Positions 57,485-64,000 of a stretch of 64,000 nt of DNA are shown here, piece after piece. The stretch lies in the NCBI GenBank assembly GCA_019426215.1, contig CM033396.1, positions 36,384,503 through 36,448,502 on the forward strand. Direction: 5' to 3'. The position numbers and the translations under genes are program-made. How positions within the stretch are numbered: position 1 is the stretch's first letter; every line of letters starts with the position of its first letter. This DNA is from Buddleja alternifolia (Eukaryota; Streptophyta; Magnoliopsida; Lamiales; Scrophulariaceae). The notes below the pieces were generated by a model, which did no database searches, was not told the origin of the DNA, and saw nothing but the letters and a program-made list of their open reading frames with translations.

Positions 57485-57856
57485 ATGAATTGGAAAGAAA
57501 TTGAACCGGATACATCTAAGATTTCTAAAGATCTTAGAGAAATCCAAAAGACAGTTCAAGATTACGGACATAGGATAGAACATCTACCTATGAAAATCGA
57601 AAACTTGAACCAGAAAGTTGAGGAAATCCTCAATATTCTTCCAGGTCTATATAGATCTATAACAGATCTAAAGGCAATCGTCTTAGATCTAAAAGAAAGA
57701 CAAGGTATTACCGGAACATCCAAACCAAGAAACGACCGAATCGGTGATGCACTTGGTCGAGTACCTCTTCTACATCAGAAGGGTAAGGCTAAGGAAATTC
57801 CGAAGCCTAAAACTCAGGAAGAGCTACTAGTTGATATCCTTAGAAGTATTAAATAA
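57485..57856 (+). CDS. Coiled-coil viral ORF 2, virion-associated-protein-like
   Basis: 123 codons from ATG 57485; an upstream in-frame ATG at 57359 gives 165 aa but overlaps ORF 1, so the later start is preferred. Heptad-like stretches (ISKDLREIQKTVQDYG, IENLNQKVEEILNIL) predict a coiled coil, and a basic, proline-containing end follows (KGKAKEIPKPKTQEELL). This layout matches caulimovirid virion-associated proteins (CaMV P3, badnavirus P2), which bridge virion and movement or transmission factors. The assignment is by architecture. The stop is one base before the coat-protein ATG. Confidence 0.6.
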   Translation: MNWKEIEPDTSKISKDLREIQKTVQDYGHRIEHLPMKIENLNQKVEEILNILPGLYRSITDLKAIVLDLKERQGITGTSKPRNDRIGDALGRVPLLHQKGKAKEIPKPKTQEELLVDILRSIK

Positions 57857-57857
57857 T

Positions 57858-58704
57858 ATGGATATATCAAGAGTAGATCCTTCCAATCTTCAAGAGCTAG
57901 CGGAATCATTTTCTCAACTAGCCGTTGTTGAATTGGCTAATCTTAAAGCCAATGAATCAGTTCTGACGCTACCAGCGCCAGGAGAAAGTTCCGCATCACA
58001 CAATCCTCCACCGGATGAAGCGATGCTAGAAAGTGGTGATTTACATATAAACGCAACCCCCGCAGTATTGGGAGGAACGTTTAGAGCAAATCCTACTAGA
58101 AATCCAACTAGGGTACCAGAAAACACGCCCTGGACAAGGACTATGTCACAACCATTGCACCCGTATGGTACTATCCTAAATTTGGATATTATCGATTTCA
58201 GAAATATCAAAAAATTAATCGATGAATGGGTAGCCGCCATGAAAATAGCCGCCACTACACTGGAAAATTAATCGTTCTGGTAACATCAGTAACAAAAGGC
58301 GATCTTCTTTCAGACGAAAGTCTTGGTGGTCTAAATCGAAAGCCTGATCCTATAAATCTGGCCAGAGATCTGGACCCACAAGGGCGTCTTCTCAAGGATC
58401 TCGAAAATCCGATGGAAGAAACCCCACAAGACGAATTTTCAAACGGGCACACACCCGGACAAATGAAAGTTTTAAAGATTGTAACTGCTAGACATGTGGA
58501 GCTCGTGGCCACATTTCCCCAGATTGTCCGCAAAAGAGTGGTGAGATAAAAAAGTTCGAAGCCACTAATGACATATTGGATGCGGTTTTCTATGGAGAAT
58601 TGGTACCAATTTTCCAATTCGAGGATATTCCCTCAGACGAAAGTGTCTATGAAGAAGAAATCCATAGTGATTCAGATGAAACATCAACTGAATCAGAAGA
58701 TTGA
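57858..58704 (+). pseudogene. Viral coat protein region, broken, with CCHC zinc knuckle
   Basis: The N-terminal part is open from ATG 57858 to 58271 (acidic start, then ILNLDIIDFRN and LIDEWVAAMKIA). The frame is then lost. A second frame from about 58261 to 58704 is Arg/Lys/Ser-rich, carries a C-x2-C-x4-H-x4-C knuckle (58486-58527) with flanking GARGHISPDC, and ends in an acidic tail (DSDETSTESED). This is the basic-knuckle-acidic order of caulimovirid coat proteins. That frame has a TGA near 58342 and a TAG at 58489-58491 inside the knuckle. Total length of about 282 codons is well below the usual 400-500, so a deletion between the two parts is likely. Confidence 0.7.
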
Positions 58705-58705
58705 T

Positions 58706-58996
58706 ATGCCAGGAATTCCTATCTGTACAGTTCCACAGATTAGAACTGTTATCTCTGACTTCAGAGATAAGATAGAAAGAAGTAGAGGAATAATCCAGCA
58801 TTATGAATCTACTATTCAGCTATTATGCGAAACACCTATTCGCTTAAGAAAAATAAAAGAACATGAAACCAAGATGCAAATCTGGTTACAGAATATTCAT
58901 ACTCTCGAAAATTGGATCGAGAGAATGATTATAGAAAATCGTTCTATATTCCAAGAAAGAAATAATCATCATGGAATATTCCAACGAAGGAGATAG
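58706..58996 (+). CDS. 96-aa viral ORF between coat and movement proteins
   Basis: ATG at 58706 lies one base after the coat stop. The ORF overlaps the movement-protein start by 26 bases. It is rich in charged helices (VISDFRDKIERSRGIIQHYE, IRLRKIKEHETKMQIW). A longer reading from 58568 runs antiparallel in frame to the coat tail and is less likely. No domain recognised. Tight coupling to both neighbours argues that it is real. Confidence 0.5.
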   Translation: MPGIPICTVPQIRTVISDFRDKIERSRGIIQHYESTIQLLCETPIRLRKIKEHETKMQIWLQNIHTLENWIERMIIENRSIFQERNNHHGIFQRRR

Positions 58997-59753
58997 GCTC
59001 CAAACATCGGACAGCCTAGCTGGTTTCTTTTCTAAAGAATCTATATCAGATAAAACTATGGAAAAGATAATGAAACAGGACTCTAACATTGGAAAATACG
59101 ATGGTTTTAGAGTCAGTGGAGTCAGCCGAATCCTAAATCAAATAGGATTAAACCAGAGACGGCATAACATTCAATACAGGGTAAGTTCAGGGGAGTTCGC
59201 AATCCCTATGGAATTAACTGGTAATGTTATGGATATGCAGCTTATTCCAAAAGAAGAAATTCTAGAGGAATTAAGTAAGCTTAAAGAAGAAGTAGCATTA
59301 ACTATGAAATGGATCCATATAGGAACCATTGAAGTGGTGATCAAATCTACTTTCAAAGAAGGTGTTAATTCGCCATTACATTTGTCCATTATGGATAAAA
59401 AAATTAACAACCTAAGAGATGGTTGTCTTGGAACTATGGTAGGAAATTTATATGCAAGTAAACTAATGTTTGAAATTCATCCAAGAATTGCATATAACCT
59501 AGCTGGCCAAGATTTCAGCCGAGTCTTAACCCTTCATCAAGATTTCAAGAGAACAGATTTGATGAAAGAAAGGAATAGACCATATTCTATTACATATAGA
59601 ATTGCTTATGCACTTTCCAATACACATCATTCCGATTTGTTTATACGGAAAGAGTACATAGAAATTTCAAGAATTTTCAAGGAATTTGCTAAGGTAATGG
59701 CACCCGATCCAATTCAATTACCAAGGATTGGTGGTGTGGATATCTTAATCTGA
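58971..59753 (+). CDS. Viral movement protein (30K superfamily), complete
   Basis: 260 aa, open from ATG 58971 to the stop at 59751-59753. Hallmarks: IEVVIKSTFKEGVNSP and LHLSIMDKKINNLRDG (core strand region), GTMVGNLYASKLMF, and SITYRIAYALSNTHHSDLF near the C-terminal third. These match CaMV-type movement proteins, which form tubules through plasmodesmata for virion passage. Length is shorter than CaMV P1 but contains the whole core. No lesions. The last 104 codons are also present at 1-315. Confidence 0.8.
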   Translation: MEYSNEGDRLQTSDSLAGFFSKESISDKTMEKIMKQDSNIGKYDGFRVSGVSRILNQIGLNQRRHNIQYRVSSGEFAIPMELTGNVMDMQLIPKEEILEELSKLKEEVALTMKWIHIGTIEVVIKSTFKEGVNSPLHLSIMDKKINNLRDGCLGTMVGNLYASKLMFEIHPRIAYNLAGQDFSRVLTLHQDFKRTDLMKERNRPYSITYRIAYALSNTHHSDLFIRKEYIEISRIFKEFAKVMAPDPIQLPRIGGVDILI

Positions 59754-59777
59754 GACCATCTAGTTCTAGATCGCTCA

Positions 59778-60188
59778 ATGAGTTCCAGAACAGATCTTAA
59801 TTGCAGGATGTCCTTTTCTGAAGAAAGGATTAGGATTTTAAAAGGAAAAGAATTAATAGAAAATCTAACTCCTCAAGCTATTCGGGTAGATAATGTGAAA
59901 ATTAAATGCCCGGAAGGATGGAAAGATGTGCAAGTTATATTTGATATTACAGAGAAAGATAATTACTTTCCTTGTGATGATCTATACCACTTGCAGCAAT
60001 CTACGGTCAACAAATACGAAGGTATGCTAGAAATAGCGGGCTATGAAGTATTTGTTACAGGAATCGCGGGACAAAGCCCAAGAATGGTTATTCTGGGATT
60101 AAGTTTCCTTGAAGAACATAAATCTTGGGGAAGAAAAGGGAAAGGTATGGAATTTAGCTTGGATGGACATATTATTCAAGTTGAATAA
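59778..60188 (+). CDS. 136-aa viral ORF, retropepsin-like fold without catalytic triad (right copy)
   Basis: Same protein as 340-750, with Ile for Ser and Leu for Pro at two places (RILKGKELIENLTPQ here). It sits immediately before the true protease frame, with its stop and the next ATG adjacent (60186-60191). The tail VILGLSFLEEHK recalls the I-L-G-x-x-F-L-x-x-H segment of retropepsins, while D-I-T replaces D-T/S-G. A role as a decayed or repurposed protease duplicate is inference. Confidence 0.6.
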   Translation: MSSRTDLNCRMSFSEERIRILKGKELIENLTPQAIRVDNVKIKCPEGWKDVQVIFDITEKDNYFPCDDLYHLQQSTVNKYEGMLEIAGYEVFVTGIAGQSPRMVILGLSFLEEHKSWGRKGKGMEFSLDGHIIQVE

Positions 60189-60468
60189 ATGACTAGCCCT
60201 TTTTCTATATACATATCTATTGGTATGTTATATGAACAATATAAGTCAGAATATTTTGCAGCTTATATTGATTCTGGATCTGGGATTTGTACATCAAAAC
60301 TCGGGGTCTTCCCTACCAATACTATGGAAGCTCTACCTATTATTGCAGGAAGAGATTTCTCTCAGAAAATTCTCATTCTCAATAAGGGAATCTGAGAGGC
60401 GCATATCATGATTGGAGGAGCATTGGGTACACCTTGATTCAAGGTAAAAATGCCCCCTATATATTTTC
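60189..60468 (+). pseudogene. Viral aspartic protease fragment (right copy)
   Basis: The open part to 60395 includes YIDSGSGICTS and a following hydrophobic strand (LPIIAGRDFSQKILIL). TGA at 60393-60395 and another at 60435-60437 end it. The frame then passes HDTG and is lost before ADILLGNNF. The C-run at 60452-60456 has five C, against four in the left copy (1014-1017). The lesions other than this indel are shared by both copies. Confidence 0.75.
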
Positions 60469-61401
60469 ATGATACTGGCAGATATTTTGCTAGGTAATAA
60501 TTTTATCCAAACCTTTGCAAAATATGTGCAAGATAACAATAAAAAAAATTTATGTTTTACTACCAATTGTGGTAATGAAATACAAGTTTTGCGACGAGCC
60601 AACGCTTTTAATAGAATAATGCCTATTAATTTTCGCAGCAAACGTGGTGATTTTAATCCTGATTCCAAATTAACCCATCCTAAAATGAAGGATAAAAGGA
60701 GATTTGGAAAAGCTCTTTTGTCTTTTAGACTACATGGTCTAATTGAAAGTCCGGACGAAAACTGTTATGAGAGTTCAAGAGAAGAGATACAACTTATTAA
60801 GAATGAATTACAGAACAAGTCCATGGATAACATTGATGAAGAAAGTTTACTTTCTCTTGAGAATGTTAAGCGACTAATTCAAAGGAACTTTAACAAGAAT
60901 CCTTTGGCTTGGTGGGATAAAAACAAGATCGAAGCTACTCTGAAAGTAAAAGAACAATGCAAGTATGAGTATGTTCGATACAAGCTAATCCAGATGAATA
61001 TGATGGATAAGAAGGATATGCAAACAATCATAAAAGAGCATATCGATCTTAAACTCATAGAACCTGGAGTCTCTGCTTATAGTAGCCCTGGTTTTCTGGT
61101 AAGAAACCATGGTGAGGTAAAAAGAGGAAAGGCAAGATTAGTAATCAATTATCAAGGTATCAATAAGATACTAGAATTTGATGGTTACTATATCCCAAGT
61201 AGAGAACACTTAATCGAATGCATTAAAGATGTCAAAGTGTTTTCAAAGTTTGATTGTAAATCTGGTTTCTATCAGATTAAGATGGAGAAGGAGTCTAGAA
61301 AATATACGGCATTTTCTACTCCACAAGGTCAATATATCTGGAACGTACTTCCAATGGGATTACCTAACGCACCCCCAGATATATCAAAGAAAGATGGATA
61401 A
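60469..61401 (+). pseudogene. Viral reverse transcriptase, N-terminal part (right copy, frameshifted)
   Basis: 310-aa open frame starting within ADILLGNNF. It contains RT motifs KARLVINYQGINK, FSKFDCKSGFYQIKM and LPMGLPNAP. It ends at 61401 after a frame break in the five-C run at 61372-61376, just before the YIDD box. The amino acid sequence is the same as in the left copy over the shared length. It would convert pregenomic RNA to DNA; here it cannot form one polypeptide with the catalytic box. Confidence 0.85.
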
Positions 61402-62263
61402 TCTATTTAAAGATTATTTCGAGTTTATGTTTGTCTATATTGACGACGTATTAATTGCATCTAGAAATATGAAAGATCATATTAAACATCTTGAAATATT
61501 TTCTAACGCATGTTTTCAGGAAGGATTAGTGCTTTCAGAAAAGAAAGCAATAATTGGAGTTAATAAGATTGAGTTTCTTGGTATTCTTATTGACGAAACA
61601 AGTATTGAACTCCAGGAACATATTGTGAAAAAAATAAGAAATTTTCCTAATGTTTTAAAGGATAAAAAACAGCTTCAAAGTTTTTTAGAAGTTGTTAACT
61701 TTGCTGGTATTTTTATTAAGGATCTAGCAAAATACAGAAAAGATTTCCGACCTCTCTTAAAAGAGACGGAAAGCTCGAAATGGAAGTGGGAAGAAATTCA
61801 CACTCAAAGGATTCGTGAGTTGAAACAAGTTTGCAATAACTTGCCTAAACTCGCAATACCACAAGACAAAGATGACTTGGTAGTCTACACAGATGCCAAT
61901 GATTATAGATGGGCAGCAGTGCTCATGAAACGTACAACTACAGGGGAAGAACCTTGTAGATATGCAGGAGGATTGTTCAGTGAACAACAAGCCAGTCTTT
62001 GGCATATTAACAAGAAAGAATTTTTTGCTGTATGGAAGGTTTCTAAAAAGTGGCCATTATTTTTACTAGCTAAAGAATTTACTTTAAAAGTTGATAATAC
62101 GAATGTCAAAGCCTTTTTGAAAAATAAACTTGAATCAAAAATAGAAAAGGCATGTATTCTCAGATGGCAAGCTGAATGTCAATATTATTGTTTTGACATC
62201 ATTATTGTGAAATCTCATGAGAATGTTCTTGCAGATTTCCTAACAAGAGATGGAAGCATCTGA
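61377..62263 (+). pseudogene. Viral reverse transcriptase C-terminal part and RNase H (right copy)
   Basis: Carries VYIDDVL (about 61433-61453), IEFLGILID, and RNase H residues in VVYTDAND, KKEFFAVWK, LKVDNTNV and VLADFLTR. No stop occurs up to 62263. The frame is open upstream to an ATG at 61229, but that part is out of frame with real RT motifs. Identical at protein level to 1938-2824. Confidence 0.88.
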
Positions 62264-63569
62264 AGCTAATTCCATCATCAAGAGATACAGGCATTTCAGG
62301 GAAAACCTTGAGGAGCTTGAAAAAAGGTTTGGACAGTTATCAGCTAACACTGAAGTAGCTGGCCATGTACAAAGAGCTGACCTGGGCATTGCCCAGGAAA
62401 CCCTTAATGGGACGACGTATGCCATGACTATGTTATGGACTACACTACAAGAACCAATTCGAAAGGCATCACCTTCAGTGATTACTCACAAATTAAGAGA
62501 GCAGGACTCTACACCTGCGTTTAGAGAACGGGGCTCTATACCCGGAGCAGTGGATTCAAGTACCACTTGCACAAGTCCATTCTCAGATTCTGAGGAAACG
62601 GATAAGGTTGAACGAAAGGAAGCGCAAGCTCCTACTAGTTCAAGTCAACCCACCACCTCTGGGGTTAAAGAGGGAGAGATTAATCTTAGGTCACAGACAG
62701 GCACTTCTAAGATTAATACTAACCCAATTAATTTACATTGGCAGGGTTATCAGCATTCTTGGGATAAATTAATCTCAAGACATGGAATAAATCCTAATAG
62801 GACCGTGGTAGAAATATCAGGGAAATACCCTAGGGTTTGGATGAAGGAAGGATCAAATCCAGAAGAGGTCCGAGAATGGTATGATTTTGGGGCAATTGCT
62901 TCAATACATACTATGTCACCAAGTTTTTCGGAAATATCAAAACTTCCGGATTGGATCACAGGAGCCGTGTACGATTCATGGCAAAACAACCCTCACCTCA
63001 AAAGAGGCAATATCTTGGAGTTGAAATTCATTTCAGCAGCCCCAGAAATTACAGGAAAGGGGTCTCACCCAGCGTTTCATTTTATGAAATTACAGAGACC
63101 AGACATGACGGCCTATAACAGAATTCAGGTCGCAATAGGAGAAGCTCCGTTGGTTAGTACTATCAACGAAGACGATATTTCCACCAGAAGAGCATGGGAA
63201 ATGTGGGTCTGTCTTACAGAGATGGACAAAGTCAAGTATCCATTCAAGATCTTCACAAATTCAGTGAATGGGTCATTCCTGTCAAATTCCATGACAGGGA
63301 AAAGTACAGATTTCGCAGAAAAAATCTTTGAACAAAAAAAGACCATAATCTGGGAAAACAAGTTACCAGCAACTGAATCTACAAGGAAGAAGGCCTGCAA
63401 CATGATGCATGTTGATCTTTGGCACAACCGGAAATGTTCAAGTTGTGAGTTCCAAGAAAAACCCTTATTTGGAACAAAAATACGAGTTACCAAGGCTAAA
63501 CCCGAATCCGATAAGGATAAAGGGAAGAGAAAGACATTTTACCCAAAAGGTTTTCACAAACCACGGTAA
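62250..63569 (+). CDS. 439-aa viral ORF in TAV/inclusion-body protein position (right copy)
   Basis: Protein-identical to 2811-4130. It overlaps the RNase H frame by 14 bases (ATG inside the last codons), an arrangement that suits reinitiation or leaky scanning. The aromatic-rich middle includes LHWQGYQHSWDKLISRHG and WEMWVCLTEMD. A Cys/His cluster lies near residue 390, and the tail is very basic (KGKRKTFYPKG). It is the longest undamaged viral ORF in the window, and undamaged in both copies, unlike pol. Confidence 0.65.
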   Translation: MEASEANSIIKRYRHFRENLEELEKRFGQLSANTEVAGHVQRADLGIAQETLNGTTYAMTMLWTTLQEPIRKASPSVITHKLREQDSTPAFRERGSIPGAVDSSTTCTSPFSDSEETDKVERKEAQAPTSSSQPTTSGVKEGEINLRSQTGTSKINTNPINLHWQGYQHSWDKLISRHGINPNRTVVEISGKYPRVWMKEGSNPEEVREWYDFGAIASIHTMSPSFSEISKLPDWITGAVYDSWQNNPHLKRGNILELKFISAAPEITGKGSHPAFHFMKLQRPDMTAYNRIQVAIGEAPLVSTINEDDISTRRAWEMWVCLTEMDKVKYPFKIFTNSVNGSFLSNSMTGKSTDFAEKIFEQKKTIIWENKLPATESTRKKACNMMHVDLWHNRKCSSCEFQEKPLFGTKIRVTKAKPESDKDKGKRKTFYPKGFHKPR

Positions 63570-64000
63570 AATCATGTAAGCGACAAAGGCGGCCCTGATA
63601 ATCAGGCGCACTAACCAAAAGTCAGTCATGTGACTGATTAACGAAAACAGCTGGAAAATAAACAGCTGTAAAAAGACAAGGCGGGGCAGATAAAGTGGCA
63701 AACACTGGGGCCCACGCGCATTGTTAAAGATTAAAGAGGTTTTGGAACCCGACTTTGAAATCCGAAACCAATGTCTATAAGAAGAGAAGATGGAAGCAGA
63801 TGGAGATCATCAGAAATTTCCTCCAACTCTGTCATAAAATAATTATTCATAGAAAAATTGTAATCTTTCTTCTTCATAGTTTTAATAACACGAGTGTATA
63901 GGGAATCTCCCCAATAGTAGTCCTCCTATGAGAAGCTAAGAGTTTTCTCCTCCAATAGCGGAGTAGAGTAGTATTATGTAATTTCAATTTATATTTCATC
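63570..64000 (+). promoter_or_regulatory. Viral intergenic promoter region (right copy, cut by window end)
   Basis: Contains the AGTCAGTCATGTGACTGATT near-palindrome at 63620-63639, AACAGCTG repeats and TATA-like TCTATAAG from 63774. It differs from the left copy at two places (GTATAGGG against GTATGGGG near 63899, and CTCCTCC against CTCCACC near 63951). The poly(A) signal seen in the left copy would fall just outside the window. Confidence 0.6.

Larger units (their letters stand above)
57080..64000 (+). mobile_element. Endogenous pararetrovirus (Caulimoviridae), right copy
   Basis: Starts at the tRNA-Met primer-binding site and runs beyond the window. Order: 102-aa ORF, coiled-coil ORF, coat protein region, 96-aa ORF, movement protein, 136-aa ORF, protease-RT-RNase H, 439-aa TAV-position ORF, promoter. 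Coat protein upstream of movement protein, and a TAV-position ORF after RT, resemble cavemoviruses and solendoviruses. There, however, coat and movement domains are fused, whereas here they are separate ORFs. No integrase is present, as expected. Coat and pol are broken; movement and TAV-position ORFs are open. Confidence 0.92.

Overview
The window is nuclear DNA of a flowering plant, most likely a eudicot. Host genes carry GT-AG introns, and the DNA is AT-rich and packed with plant transposon families: Helitron, Mutator-like, hAT-like, CACTA, Ty1/copia, TRIM and tRNA-derived SINE. Two copies of an integrated pararetrovirus (Caulimoviridae) sit at the two ends. A run of 59 Ns at 7318-7376 marks an assembly gap. 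No tRNA, rRNA, CRISPR array or prokaryotic operon was seen.

Endogenous virus. The right copy (57080 to the window end) begins at a tRNA-iMet primer-binding site. It then reads: a short helical ORF, a coiled-coil ORF, a broken coat-protein region with a CCHC zinc knuckle, a 96-aa ORF, a 260-aa 30K-type movement protein, a 136-aa ORF that looks like a retropepsin fold without its catalytic triad, a broken protease-RT-RNase H gene, a 439-aa TAV-position ORF and a promoter region. The left copy (1 to about 4.6 kb) holds the 3' two thirds of the same unit. I see only five differences over 4.56 kb, and both copies share the same disabling frameshifts. Two half foldback elements, each next to the same 10-bp sequence, lie outside the 3' end of the left copy and the 5' end of the right copy. 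This suggests one ancestral insertion that was later duplicated with a period of about 59.44 kb, or an assembly duplication.

Region by region. 5.1-5.7 kb: beta'-COP C-terminal pseudogene. 10.2-16.8 kb: a Mutator-like element with long inverted arms, a FAR1/FHY3-type transposase gene broken by two TGA codons, and a nested Helitron. 17-19 kb: foldback elements. 20.1-21 kb: a second beta'-COP fragment starting at a Helitron 3' end. 21.4-22.8 kb and 47.0-49.5 kb: two copies of an F-box/kelch pseudogene followed by a foldback element carrying a GRF zinc-finger exon. 28.3-32.5 kb: the only intact-looking host gene, a four-exon ankyrin/PGG membrane protein. 33-38 kb: foldback, hAT-like, SINE and solo-LTR insertions. 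38.3-43.1 kb: an RPL7a exon and a copia derivative with a nested hAT-like element. 43.5-46.6 kb: foldbacks. 50.6-55.3 kb: SINE, TRIM, CACTA and Mutator-like elements with target duplications. 55.7-56.8 kb: an HSP110-type exon and an unidentified exon.

Apart from the ankyrin/PGG gene, nearly everything that once coded is viral, transposon-derived or a decayed gene piece. All names rest on reading motifs and gene order by eye; no search was run.
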